Shown: positions 1-11,829 of the stretch, piece after piece
Position numbering within the stretch: the stretch's first letter is position 1
Layout of the letters: each line of letters opens with the position of its first letter
From: Trachythela sp. YZ-2020
Lineage: Eukaryota; Cnidaria; Anthozoa; Malacalcyonacea; Clavulariidae
Direction: 5' to 3'
Assembly: GCA_016169945.1 (NCBI GenBank)
Contig: JADLSH010000388.1
Location: 3,918,501-3,982,500 of the forward strand
DNA length: 64,000 nt
Position numbers and translations under genes: made by a program
The notes under the pieces: model-generated
Databases searched by the model: none
What the model saw: the letters and a program-made list of their open reading frames with translations, nothing else
What the model was told of the DNA's origin: nothing

Positions 1-11
1 CAATATCTTAC

Positions 12-3000
12 TCTTTGTTATTCACAGGTTTATTGATTCTTTCGTAATACTTTTTCATATAGAACGCGGACTTCTTTAAAATGTTATCGAAGTGATCTTC
101 TGTTGGCTCGAGCTGGAAAATATATAAACCGATAGACTTTAACATTAACCATATTCAAATCATATGAAGTTACGAATAAACCCATGGTTGAAAGGTCAGC
201 CTTACCCCATCGTATTTTTTCTCCAAAGCAGTTATATTTTTGAGATACCCAGGATAGCCAATATTTTCCAAAATTGCACGAGCCTTCAATAAATAAGAGA
301 AATATTTCAGTCGTTATGATTAATCAACATTATGGTCCAAGTAATTCAAATGTTAAGCGTCGGTCTAGTATTCCAGAGGTTGCATCCAGGTTCAATCCCC
401 TTCCAGGACTTAGGAATTTTATTACGTATCCAGAGCTTGTACTATTAAGAGGCAATCCTTTTTTCATTTTTTTTATTAGCTTAATCATATCACATGAATA
501 AAAAACACCAAAAAAGCAACAAAAAACATAAAAAGATGATTGAAGGATTGGACTACAGTCCATCCATTTAACACCAATATGATCAATAACAACACAAAAC
601 ACACAACATATTACTCTACTTATACACAACAGACAAAACATGTAAGAAGAAAAACTACACAAGACAAACTACGAACAGCAATTGATATTGTTCGAGCGGC
701 ATTTCACTGCGTATTGTTTCACTGTTTCATTGCGTATTTGCGATGAAAAGTGTTCAAAATCTAAAATCTTTTTGGCGTACCTCCCAAAATTATTTTGTTT
801 TAGCTGTATTTTCTAGTTTATACAGTTAACTATCTTAATTATTCTCATCTGTGGGTTGCAAAACATAAAAAATAGTGAAAAATTGTAAATTAAAATACAA
901 CTGTTTTTGATGCTATATAAACAATTGATGCCATATTTTTACGGCAATGTAAGCAAAACCTATACTGAACTCCAAACATCGTTTCTTCTTTGGCGTACCA
1001 TCTAAAATTTCTCTATTCTGGCATTGTATTTATATATGATTAATTGATTATGAACTAAACATAATTTTTAAATTTGTTTGCCGATTGCAAAACGTATCAA
1101 ATATTAAAATTTTGAAATGCAGTCATAGCCAAGTGGCGTCATATGCTCATTAGTTTTGAGCGCGTGTTACGTGACATACAAAAAATATCCTCCTAAAAAC
1201 AACTTACGAGCATGGCGTCTGCAACTATTTATGCTCTAGATTCATACCTTATCTTTTGCCTTTTTCTTTGTCTTTTCATCCATCCACTCAACACTGTCCA
1301 AATTTGAGATGAAGATGTTCCGAATTTCACTGATTAATTGATCTATCTGTGTCCATAAAACCAAAGTGATAGCGTAAGCAAAGCTAGAATTTATAGTCAT
1401 CGTGCAAAATTTCATAGCAATCGTTCATTTTGTGGTGGTAACACCAAATCTACATGTACAGTGATTGCTTATGGCATACCAAAATATATTTGATGTGGAG
1501 CCCATTGAAATCTATCCCATAAACCCAGAAAAATTCTTTTTCACACTGAATTACTGTATTAGTGTATCTTTTACTGAGAAGCACTTCGTCGTTAGAAGTT
1601 CACAAAGAAGTAAACCTTGTAGTAAAGTTTGACTTGATAAAACATTACTAACACCATTCTAGGACTTACAGTAAGGTTTCTCTGAATGTTAATGACGAAT
1701 ATTTTCAGTTGGTGACGTCAGATGACGTTTGCCACGTATTTTTCAAATATCATTAACGTGCATCTGAAATCGGGCCGACAAATCGCAGCGTTTAAACGTG
1801 CCTTTAACCAAAACTTCGCACAGTCATTAACCAAAGCTACTTTATGGCCAGCAATTTCTATTTTTGACTGCCAAAATGGTCCCATTTGGCTATGAAAAAA
1901 GTGAACATGCCTTTCAATCATGTCATGTATTTGCACTGACTCTGACTCTGGTAAGCAAATGAAATGAAATCGAACTGTGCAGTAGAATGCCCGCCATTCT
2001 ATTTTTGACTTGGCAATTCTGTTAACTTCGCCTGCCATTTCTCAAATATGACCTGCTTTCGGCCTTTAATTGGCACGCCGCTATTTCGCAGGGTTTCCAC
2101 TTTCATGGAAATTTCCATATTTTATGGAATTTTTGAAGTAAAATCAGGTGATATGGAATTTTTCATGGAATTGGAAAAGACATGGAAATTCTATGGAATT
2201 TCAGTTTTCAGCAAATAATACCAATTATATTGAATACTAAGTGTTAAAAGTCCAAAAGACTATGCTAAATATCACGTTTAATCCTATTTTCAAGGACAAA
2301 TCACCTATAATATGGACCTAAATCTCGAATACCCAAGTTTCCAATTCGCCCCCGGCAGATGTTGAAACATGTGTGGGATAATGTCAGGGGGTAATATGGG
2401 TTATTGTGGGGTAAATTGTGATACTTACGGATAGCATTGGGAATTTATGGAATTTTTGGTAAATTTATGGAAAATTTTGCTGTCATATATGGAAATTACA
2501 AATTTGAAAGTGGAAGCACTGCAGTATTTCGAGCCCTGGACCAGCCTCTTTTTGATGTGCAATAACTAATATTTAATCACACAGGCTTAGGTAATAAATT
2601 ATTTTTTATATCTCTGATTTGCTGTTCGTTCGAATGGCAAAATATAAGTTTACCTTCTCTTTACTCCCCCCGCTAAATTTCTCCGTGATATACAGCAGTC
2701 CAAGGGGCATTCCGAATACTCCAGCTGTAGAAGTCAGACACTGGCGCCATTGTGGTTCCTCTTCTACCGTGCCGCTCTTTGCTTTCTTGTATTCCAGAAG
2801 GATCTTCTTGAAGTCATCCGAGAGCTGCCCCATGTAGTTTGCTACGACTCTCCACATCATGTAGTTGGCTACAACACTGAAATAATTTTGTCAAGTTGGG
2901 TCAGTGGGGTAACTACTATGGGTTCGGACCGGGGGCCCCCAACCCCAATGGCCCAAATGGGGGCCCCCAGGCAACCAGGCTCAGACTGTAGAGCAAAAAC

Positions 3001-6000
3001 AAATTGACAGGGAAGACTCTGAGAAACGAAAAAATGCATGAATGCAACAACAAAATATCAAAAAGCAGTTAAAGCATTCTCAACCGTACGAAAATCGAAT
3101 ATTTTACGTAAACATAAACTCCACAATTCATCTATATATAAATGTAAATTAAAGATTTATGGTACAACCGTACTAATTTCCAAACAAATTGTAAATTTTT
3201 ATATGTTAAAATGTCGTTTTCTGACCTTCAGAATTCGGTAAAATCTTCCACCAAAGTCCAGGAAATGGCATTTCAGAGACTCTAGGGGACCATTTTGAAC
3301 CGGGGGCCCCCTGATATAACGTTACGCCACTGAGTTGGGTATTGGTTGTACAGTGAGTACTGCGTGTGTTTTTCACCTTTTTTACTGGGGTTTGATTTTT
3401 GTAGTACGCACAGAGTTTAGAAATTATATTCTATAGAGCTATCCCATTCAAATATATATAACAATGAGAACTTACGTTTTATCTGTTTTCTTGATCAGTT
3501 CAGACACATTTCTGAGGTAATCCAAGGCATAAATGACCACAACGCTATCGTTTGTTATTTCATATCCATATCCATCAAAAATTCCTTTCAGAAAGCGTAT
3601 CCAATCAATCTAAACGGTGGCAAGAAGCTTTTAGAGTAAACTAGTATACGCTGATATCGTTGTGGCATAGGGGAAAATAAGGCGCAAATGGTCCTGAGCA
3701 CGGTCGTAAATTATTAGGTGTGACAGTGATTGCCCGACGAAGACAGAAATTGGCCGACTTTAAATTAGGCCGGTTACAGACGAGCAAGTTTTCTACGACA
3801 AGTTTTATTTGCTAATCGCACGTGTATACAACAAATGATTTTTCTGGCCGAAAACTTGCTAAAATACCTTTTAAAATCCACAAACTAAAGTGCATGCTAA
3901 AACAGTAATAGCAAGTGTGGAAATTAGGCACTTACCCTGCCTTGCAGGCTAATTCGGACGATGTTCTTTCTAGTATTTTTTCAAATTATCTGCTGGTAAA
4001 AGATAATACTTACTTGATCTCCAGTGTAATCTTGAAGGACCCTAACGGTCATTTTTTTATAATATTCTTCGATATTTCTTCTTTCTACAATTGGGACGGT
4101 AATCTAAAATAGTAAATATAGTAAATAGGAATTATTAGTGAGGAAATAGCTAAATATTGTTTATACTTTGGCTACATATGATGATTTACAGTAGAACTTC
4201 GTAATTGTTTTACTATAATTGTTTTAGTTATAATGAATTATTAAATGAAATTAAATTAACGTGGATGATGCAATGACACATTGATACGACTAGTATTTGT
4301 GTCAATACAGTTCTATTAATATTTGTGCTGTATATAATAGGTATCTTAAACTGAAAGAGTGCATTCTTTATTATAGTCCGTTTTATGTGTATGCTCACGA
4401 GATGGTGGGGAGTTCGAGATCTCTGTTCTACCTTTATGCTGATAGTGGATTGGTGAACACCTTGAGTCAGTTCTAAACTGCTTTCCTTAGAGTTCCAGTG
4501 ACCTCCATCCCGTATTCGTCCAGTGTTATTGCACTAAACTAAACTAAAATCTTTACAGTGAAAACTCACTTCTGCAATTTTCGTTTCCAAATCATAAACT
4601 TCCATCATCTGTCTTTGCACGTCTTCTCCTTCAGCGCCCAATAGAGCCACTGCCTTGATCATCAAGTTCTTGTATGCTTGTCGAATCTACGTGGTATTAT
4701 AAGAACAAAGTTAGTTAATTTGATCTTATGTTAAAGATTGTTCTTTATGAGGTGATGCCGTTATCAACAAAATTCAGACTGTTCTATATAATGGTGATAG
4801 TTAAATTTTAAAATTAACGATATACTTGAGGGTTCGTAGGATCAACCTATAGACCACTTTCATAATTCAGATGAGTTTAAATATTCTTTTATGTGCATCT
4901 TAATAAGCCTCGTTGACCTCGTTCAGGTTAATAAATTCTATTCAATTTCAGTCATAGAAACGAGGCTGATAAGGCTTATTAAGATGCACATAAAAGAATA
5001 TTTAAACTCATCTGAATTATGAAAGTGGTCTATACCTGAACAATATAACACGAACTTTGACGTCTGGTTAGTTCTTGTTATATTTTTAGGTAGTTTGATC
5101 CAGTGAACTCTAAGTAAACTGGAACGCTAACTCCTAAATCAGCGAGCTGTTCGCCATCTTGGATTTTTGTGGATATGCATGTTACGTCACAAGCAGGGTC
5201 ACGCAATTATTTTACCCAGAAAGTCAATGGTCATTATGAGCCCAAAATTATACTTCGGTCACTATTTCAAATAACAAATTGACTGACAACTTTTTAAACA
5301 TCTACTAATTGTTATTCGGTCACCTAGGAGTAGTTTTATATGGCTAACCCTGCTTGTGACGTCACTAAAACCACCGTTAATGAGATAAAAAAATAATCCA
5401 AGATGGCCGACAGCTCATTGTTTTTCATTGCTCGAGAACTAAGAAAGATACGAAAAATCGGTAAGTGAGATATAGTTATCATTTTAAAAGTTCTTTCAAA
5501 TGAGATAAACTAATTTTTTATTGCCATATCCCTTTAACATATTTATTTGACAATATATTCGTATATTATCCCATAAAACTGATCTCGAATCCCTCCCCTT
5601 ATATTTACACCCCCCCCCCCCCTTCATCTCTCATTCTACAGTGGTTAGTAAATCTATTAGCAATGATTTTCCATAACCTGTGATATGGTTTACCTTCTCA
5701 TAATCAGTTCTGTTATGTAAGTAGATATCTCTGGTCATTCCCAATCCATCTTGGTCAAGCTTTTGTCAATGAAAGCAAAAAATAAAGAAATATAACTAAA
5801 TAGATAGAAAAATGTGTTCTTCAAGCGCAGAAAAGGTGCAGAATGCAAAACTATATGAGAACGTAATTGGCATGCTGGAAAAAGAAGTGGGATATCGGGA
5901 TCTTGAGGAACATTTGCCTCAAGCCTGCTCACTGATCTCAAAACTAGGACTGAATAGAACATCGTTTTGAATTCAATGAGCCAATTCTGAGGCCAGAGTA

Positions 6001-9000
6001 TTCATGAGGTTTTTAAATCCGTCAAATTTTTTTCAAATCAAATCGTTAGATGTTTTAATTAGTTTTACTTTCAAGCAAATATCTTTTCCCATGTAACTTG
6101 AAAGATATAGCTTCCCACACTTTTCTAATTAGTTTTAGAACGTTTTAAACACTAGATAATTGAGACTTATGGCAGCTATTGCCTTCATTTATGCATAGCA
6201 GATGTACTATCTAGTCCTGGTTATTAATCGATGATAACTATACTTACCTTAATTACATTAACAGCCGAATTATAATAATCAGGTCCTGTGTACATGGAGA
6301 AGAACGGTGTGACGGACAAGTTCCTCTGCATATCGATCATGGTTGTGATAAAATCCCACGATGCTATATTCCACATTCCATTCCCCGTGACGTTCCACGA
6401 GTTGTAGCCCGCGATGAGATCCAGCAGCGGTCTCGCACCTTGGTTGTTTATTCGACTTCGGTTCATGCACGTCTCGTAGAAGTGAAATGTCTTTGTCACC
6501 GCAACGTTCTATAGGGCAGAAAATAGGAAAGTGTTAGGGATCCCCTGATAAGTGAGGTGTTGGTGACACAATTGGTTAGTGCATGTAGTTTCACTGTGTT
6601 TACTCCAGTATATACCTATACCAGTTTTCATTTGACATTCAAGTTTTCATTTATTTTTTATTTTATTAACTTTGCCATCATACGTACACATTACATTTCA
6701 TTTCAAACAATAACATAACGTTTGACATTCAAGTTTTCATTGAATGCCAAATGAAAACTAATTACCGAATGAATGAGAAGTTGAATGTCAAATGAAAACT
6801 TGAATGTCAAATGAAAACTTGAATGTCAAATGAAAAGTTGAATGTCAAATGAAAAGTTGAATGTCAAATGAAAAGTTGAATGTCAAATGAAAAGTTGAAT
6901 GTCAAATGAAAAGTTGAATGTCAAATGAAAAGTTGAATGTCAAATGAAAACTTGAGTGTCAAATGAAAAGTTGAATGTCAAATGAAAACTTGAATGTCAA
7001 ATGAAAAGTTGAATGTCAAATGAAAAGTTGAATGTCAAATGAAAACTTGAATGTTGAATGAAAACTTGAATGTTAAATGAAAAGTTGAATGTCAAATGAA
7101 AACTTGAATGTCAAATGAAAACTTGAATGTCAAATGAAAACTTGAATGTCAAATGAAAACTTGAATGTCAAATGAAAACTTGAATGTCAAATGAAAACTT
7201 GAATGTCAAATGAAAACTTTAATGTTAAATGAAAAGTTGAATGTCAAATGAAAAGTTGAATGTCAAATGAAAACTTGAATGTCAAATGAAAACTTGAACG
7301 ACAAAACAAGCTATTCCACTTGGTTATGTTGGTTAATAAAAGTACTGTATTTAATTAACATTAACTTTTGTTACAAAAGCGCTCAGCCAAAACTTCATTG
7401 AATATAAATAATAAAAGAAAGCCTTCGTGCATGGGAATCCCATGCACTGATGGGAAATTAGGGATCTTTATTAAGTCAAATATATGCAAATAACTTAGTA
7501 TAATTGTTGCGAAATATTCATTGTCATTATCGCGTTCAAGACTGCAGACTGGCAGTGGAAAGTTCGTTGTTTTACTGTAAAGATTTAGAATGAGAGATCG
7601 TCTAAACACTTATTATGAATATACTATAGTCTATATTGTTCAAACATCTTTAAAAGCAAATGACGTTTGTTACTGACGAAATATATTGGCTATTGCCTAT
7701 ACACGAATCGCGAAATTCGGCTGCGCATCCAAATGACGCGTTCTGAGTCGGGCAAAATCACAGTTAAAGAAAAACATGTAGCTGTGACTGGATGATTTAA
7801 AATATGCGTATTAAAGTATTCAAAGACAAAGGTTCAGTCATGCATTCGTGTTCAGTTTTATTGTTGTGATATGTAATCACGAATGCATGACTGAACATTT
7901 GAATACTTTAATACGCATATTTTAAATCATCCAGTCACAGCTACATGTTTTTCTTTAACTGTGATTTTTGCCCGAATTTCGCGATTCGTGTATAGAGTAT
8001 TGCCCCGTTCATTTGGGCTGGTGCTTGGAGCTTTCGCTTTGCTTAAAAGCTATAGTACAGACGATACGATCTACGGAAATATTATACATCCAAGACCTAT
8101 AGTTCCAGCGTATTAACGAATACAGTAAGCAAAGAAATGTGCGTATGTTATATAGTTCGAATCTCAAGAAATAAGATCAATTATATGGTGAGTAAGATTT
8201 AAGCAAAGTTTGTCGCCAATTTTACTTTCTCGTCTCAGAATGATTAATGGCGTATTTGTTTGCTCTGGTTGTATTGCTTGCATGATTCTTAAATCCCCCT
8301 TCGCCAGAGGCAGAGGTTTGACATACGAATAAGGGTCTTCGCTCGAATCGTCTAAGACTGTTTAAATCAGGCTTATACACTCAGAGCTATTGGAATGTAT
8401 AGTTCAGACACAAACAACGACAGCTTATTGTAGAATACTATACCTATACATTGACACGCCAGTGCTAAAATTGAATGCCAGGGCAGGTGCCCTGCAGGCT
8501 TGTCCAGATAAAAATACAAGTTTGCCGGCTTTTGTGGCAAGCTATTGAAAGTCTATTTTCTAATTTGGTTTTATAGTGGCGAATTCGAAATTTATTATAT
8601 ATTTACAATTCCGATGTCAGTATTTTCGGATTTTTTATTATTCTTGTGGTTATTTTCGAATTTCCTAATATATCAAGGACAAGGTTCTTGGTTTGCAAGT
8701 CTGAATGAATTCTATTGTGCAGAAAGATGCAAATTAACAGGGATTTAAGATGGTTAACTTCTATATTACCGATTGTATGGCCTATGGCTGATTTTCCATA
8801 ATATTACTATCCCGAAATTACGTCACAAGAATTAGGATTAGGGTTGAGATTAGGATTAAGTTTGTATTAAAATTGAGGTTGTTAAAATGGAGATTGACCG
8901 GTTGTGTTGATTCGAATTCCAATCTTAGCTTCCACTTTAGCCTTTAGGGCCATTTATACGAGAGAAAATAAGTTGCGACTTTATACATAAGACGCGTCCT

Positions 9001-9455
9001 ATATATAAGACGCGAACACACTGGTATAAATGGTCAAATTCTAATAAGTCACGACTTAAATACGAACAGGGGTTCAGGCTGTTCCACAATAAGTCGCGAC
9101 TTATTAGAATTTGATCATTTATACGAGTGTGTTCGCGTCTTATATAGGACGCGTCTTATGTAAGTCGCGACTTATTTCTCCCCGTATAAATGGCCTTTTT
9201 GTCTTTGTCGTTTACTCCTACACAATACACAATACAAGACTGCATGTCGTATACTTACAACTTTATATTTCAACTTTGTTTTCGGATCATTGACAAGTTT
9301 CTTCAAAATATTATCATTTGCCAAACTTAGAATGTCAAACTGGCCCCACGTCGATTCCGTATCCGGGATGTCGTTGTCTCGTTCCCAACCCCCACACGCA
9401 TAGTTGTAGAAGTCGTCACAAGGGTTTGCGGAGAAATTCATGGCAGACATCACCT
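12..9455 (-). CDS. M13 metallopeptidase, shared ectodomain exons (3' part outside window)
   Basis: Neprilysin/ECE-family zinc endopeptidase, N-terminal two thirds of the ectodomain. Exons in transcript order: 9455-9259, 6508-6248, 5759-5694, 4686-4570, 4103-4014, 3609-3476, 2876-2654, 1346-1248, 283-206 and 112-12. All have AG acceptors, GT donors and matching phases. Recognisable pieces are NPCDDFYNYACGGW in the first exon, the YETCMN cysteine, YLHNRTDY, the VANYMMWR helix and VEWMDEKT. The catalytic exons (NAYY, HExxH, ExxxD, CxxW) must lie beyond position 1. Exon lengths 197, 261, 90, 134, 99 and 78 equal those of the plus-strand paralogue at 38272-52809. The protein should be a type II membrane peptidase with an extracellular or luminal domain. 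The 5' end is supplied by one of four alternative modules, annotated separately. Introns are filled with palindromes, a 19-bp minisatellite and hAT-like elements. The family call is very secure; the exact member (NEP, ECE or other) is not. Confidence 0.93.
1718..2038 (-). other. Unexplained 106-codon ORF next to a dispersed repeat
   Basis: Open reading frame starting MAGEVNRIAK, rich in Trp, Cys and His, with no recognised domain. Its 3' 110 bases (about 1685-1800) are clearly related to 53850-53970, where another orphan ORF ends. It therefore looks like part of a mobile or dispersed element inside the M13 intron rather than an exon of the host gene; no M13 segment is missing here. Confidence 0.3.
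2089..2524. mobile_element. hAT-like non-autonomous element
   Basis: Terminal inverted repeats begin CAGGGTTTCCACTTTC and end GAAAGTGGAAGCACTGCAG. Flanks TATTTCG on both sides give a 7-8 bp target duplication. The interior is a run of degenerate TATGGAATTT words, itself partly palindromic. It encodes no transposase. It lies in the intron between the 2654 and 1346 exons. Confidence 0.65.
2900..3333. mobile_element. DNA-transposon-like element with GGGGGCCCCC ends
   Basis: Inverted ends: TCAGTGGGGTAACTA on the left and GTTACGCCACTGA on the right, each followed inwards by a CCGGGGGCCCCC block. The interior is AT-rich, without a convincing ORF. The CAGTGGCGTAAC-type terminus is common among animal DNA transposons. 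Inserted in an M13 intron. Confidence 0.5.
4826..5102. repeat. Nested palindrome: foldback (4848-5034) within a dispersed repeat
   Basis: 4848-5034 is a near-perfect inverted repeat with arms of about 70 bases (ends TATAGACCACTTTC and GAAAGTGGTCTATA). It interrupts a second palindromic repeat whose arms read GGTTCGTAGGATCAA and TAGGTAGTTTGATCC. The outer repeat also occurs near 30300, 30970, 36950 and 59210. Confidence 0.75.
5145..5417. repeat. Foldback element, GAGCTGTYSGCCATCTTGGAT ends
   Basis: Arms GAGCTGTTCGCCATCTTGG and CCAAGATGGCCGACAGCTC, with inner arms GTCACAAGCAGGGT and ACCCTGCTTGTGACGTCA. A single related arm (GACGTCACAAGCAGGGTAAA) sits at 17370-17395, so it is a dispersed family. 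No ORF. Confidence 0.7.
6781..7298. repeat. 19-bp minisatellite, about 27 units
   Basis: Unit TTGAATGTCAAATGAAAAC, alternating irregularly with a variant ending in G instead of C; a few units have TGTTAAATG or TTGAATG changes. Short inverted copies (GACATTCAAGTTTTCAT) lie just upstream at 6633-6650 and 6723-6742, so the edge can form a hairpin. It lies in the intron between the 9259 and 6508 exons of the M13 gene. Confidence 0.95.
7697..7994. repeat. Long palindrome, ATACACGAATCGCG ends
   Basis: Inverted repeat with arms of about 130 bases and a central spacer of about 30. The outer ends read TATACACGAATCGCGAAATT and AATTTCGCGATTCGTGTATA. The left arm carries an extra CTGCGCATCCAAATGACGCG stretch missing on the right. 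Foldback or MITE-like, intronic. Confidence 0.8.
8948..9195. repeat. Palindromic MITE, GGCCATTTATACG ends
   Basis: Arms of about 110 bases contain internal inverted repeats AAGTCGCGACTTA and AAGACGCG. It lies immediately downstream (minus strand) of the first shared M13 exon, 64 bases from its donor at 9259, which places a strong hairpin at the start of that intron. Confidence 0.8.
9259..9455 (-). CDS. First shared M13 exon (common acceptor for four 5' modules)
   Basis: 197-nt exon. It begins with two bases that complete a codon split in phase 1, then reads VMSAMNFSANPCDDFYNYACGGW and continues to TKLKYKV before a GTAAGT donor. The acceptor is a pyrimidine-rich tract ending CCACCAG. All four upstream modules end with one spare base (A or G), giving Lys or Glu at the junction. 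Each then leaves exactly 17 residues between the second cysteine of the module's Cys-x4-Cys motif and the Cys of PCDDFY, the spacing I recall for neprilysin. The matching exon of the plus-strand paralogue (39241-39437) is also 197 nt. Confidence 0.93.
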
Positions 9456-9599
9456 CTGGTGGAAGTATAAGGAAAATAAGTTGATCAGAAAAAGTTTTAA
9501 ATATTTCACAAGTCAAATGGTTATGGGGTTAGACGGATGTAAACTAAAACTAACCATATTTAGGACCACTTTCCATCAAATTGTCAGATGTCAAATGAA

Positions 9600-9960
9600 A
9601 TACAAAACGTAATTGGCTTTCGACCGACCTGACCGGAAAATTTGGATCACATCAAAACGAGGTTCATTTAATTTTGGCCAGATTTTCGAAACACCGGGAC
9701 CAGATCTATCCATTAATACAGAATTTAGATATTGCATATAGATATGAAATCCGTAAAAATCCCAGAAAATCTCTATGAAATCCCTAAAAGTCCCTACAAA
9801 TCCCAAAAAAGCTCGAAAAAATCCAAAAATCTCGTACGCTTTTTTGGAGTGATAATCACTCCAAAAATCTCGTACACCACACAAAAAAACTTTTAAAATC
9901 CCTAAAAAATCCCGACAAATCTCTAGAAAACCCTAAAAAAGGGGGGGGGGAGCCTGGATT
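9600..9960. repeat. Degenerate A-rich element with CTCGTACACC words
   Basis: Run of AAAATCCC/AAAATCTC words ending in a poly-G tract, with a small palindrome TTTTTGGAGTGATAATCACTCC near 9842-9865. Related words occur at 23240-23330 and 42775-42958. No coding content. Confidence 0.5.
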
Positions 9961-9999
9961 GCCTTTTGCAAGGATTTCGAAATGATCTGGCAAAGCATG

Positions 10000-11450
10000 T
10001 ATAACTATATTTACGCACGCACTCTAAACGATAATATTTGCCATAAATGGGAATTGGGTGGAGACGGGCATAAATATTCGTTAACTGATTAGGACTATGA
10101 ATGAGACAAACACTCTTTAGTTTGCAAGTGATATAGATCTGTCACAATTAGTGTCTTAATTACTAATTAGTGAGCGTTCTTTCTTAATATCGTCCAAGAC
10201 ATCAGTCAACTACATAATCGGCATTGCCATTGGAAAACACTCTTTAATTTGATACAAGATCTGATAAAGATACGAGTTTTCACATTGAAAGGGATTTCAA
10301 ACAAGAAAGTAATCGAACAAAACAGTTTGATAATCAAAGGATAAAGTCGTATAGAGTGCTAATAACTGTAAGGCCGTTATTGCCTATATTGGTCCAGTGA
10401 TCGTGTTTAACTAGTGGATAGCTTTATCAGCTCTAAACTGTTCTCCTTAAGAGTCGTACATTATCAGAACAATGTTATAGAACAGCTGGAAACCGGAGTA
10501 CCCGGAGAAAATCTGTGGTATTTAGTAGAGAAAATTCTTCAGTCTTCTCACATGTGAGGCGAAATGATATAAGTGGAAATCTAGTTTTAGCGATGAAAGG
10601 CACGTACAGTGATCACATTGCCAACAACACACTGAGCAGTTTGAAATGATTTTATATTTCTATGACTATATTTTACTTGATACATCTCTACGAGTTAGTT
10701 TAATAGCGTGTCCGCCTAGCTCTTCTCAGGCGAAATTGTAATATACAAATTTATATATTGCAGGAGTTGATCGCCAATTATAGAGATGAAAGGCACATGT
10801 GCAAAGCCTGTTTCCCAAAATATCACTCATAATGTGAAAAAGTGGACTAATAGCAAGTAATTGGTATGTATAGTATTCATTTATAGAGCAATAAAGCATA
10901 TTCAGGTGTTGTATGTACCTTAAATAATGTGTTACCACATGATGTGCTGCTTTTAACAATGAATTTTAAAATTAATTCGCCCAGCCGGGTATGAAAATTT
11001 TAAAAAATCCGCCTCTAAAAGGGTTAAGACACAGCCCCTTGCTACTTGCCGAACGATTATAACAGAATATCCCACTGTAGAGTACTAGGTATTGAGGTAT
11101 CATGCATATTCGCAAACCAAACTAGCGAACTATATTTATACCGGATAGCTCTGTCAGTTCTAGATGTCCAGTAATGACCGTCCCTTACTCGGCCAGTTCA
11201 CAAGCCACGGTGTGTTACAACCATAATGATATGATTACAACTGAAAAGCAATGAGCATTCTCAAAACTGCAGGGATCGAAGCCCGGTTGTAAACCGGGTA
11301 GATATATATAATATAGAGTCTTACCTATACTACTTTGCGTGCTTGCCTATTGTAACCGAGTGTATCGATTCTAGGTGTTGCAAGCCATATATCATTACAA
11401 TTGAAAATCAATGAGCATTCTCACAACACCCACTGAGTGGGTCTATAAAT
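10000..11450. repeat. Intron with degraded SINE pieces
   Basis: Non-coding stretch between M13 module 4 and the shared exon. At 10480-10560 and 10720-10740 there are reversed pieces (AACCGGAGTACCCGGAGAAA, CAGGCGAAATT) of the SINE family seen complete at 52032. At 10400-10460 and 11145-11200 there are pieces of the dispersed GAGAACAGTTTAGAACTGAT repeat. Nothing else recognised. Confidence 0.5.
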
Positions 11451-11484
11451 TAACTGACGCACAAAGAACGTACGTAGATCCTAC

Positions 11485-11767
11485 CTGCCGCATTAGAGTT
11501 GCATCCAGGCGAGTTACAGACCCCATCCGAGTTACAGACCCCATCCGAAGGCGAAACACTGCTTTCCTTTCTCTTCAACACGATAAAACACACAAGCAAC
11601 ACGATACAAACAACGAATAGCAGAACAGTCGTGGCTAGGAACGCATTTCGTTGACGGACATAACGGTCCAGCACTTTTTTCAAGGATTTAGGCTGGTTGA
11701 AAAAGATTTCGCCATTGTTATTGCCCGAGTTTTCGGTGAGCGGTGTATTGCCGGTGTGGGAAGCCAT
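11485..11767 (-). CDS. Alternative 5' module 4: tail + TM + CNSPGC in one exon
   Basis: Proximal module, about 2.0 kb upstream of the shared exon. The preferred start is Met 11767 (MASHTGNTPLTENSG); an in-frame Met at 11818 would add a cysteine-rich leader. The tail is about 45 residues and basic before the membrane. The TM helix is FLATTVLLFVVCIVLLVCFIVL and the stalk carries a short tandem repeat (DGVCNS twice). The exon ends VCNSPGCNSNAA plus one base before GTAGGA. Splicing to 9455 gives NAAEVMSAMNFSANPC, again 17 residues between cysteines. The extra Cys in the duplicated stalk repeat is a peculiarity of this module. Confidence 0.84.
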
Positions 11768-11829
11768 ATTACTTTCGAAGCGTCTCGATAAACACAGGCA
11801 GATGGGAAATTTTTGCATTTGGCAATACG

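Larger units (their letters stand above)
26..8900. other. Intron content of the minus-strand M13 gene, left part
   Basis: Between the exons listed for the gene the DNA is AT-rich and repeat-laden: hAT-like element 2089-2524, GC-rich-ended element 2900-3333, palindromes at 4848, 5145 and 7697, and the 19-bp minisatellite at 6781. The stretch 283-1248 and the stretch 5760-6248 hold nothing I can name; the ORFs there are non-coding by composition. Confidence 0.5.

Noticed and set aside
6781..7298. CRISPR array
   Set aside because: Units are contiguous 19-mers without spacers, in an animal intron; it is a minisatellite.
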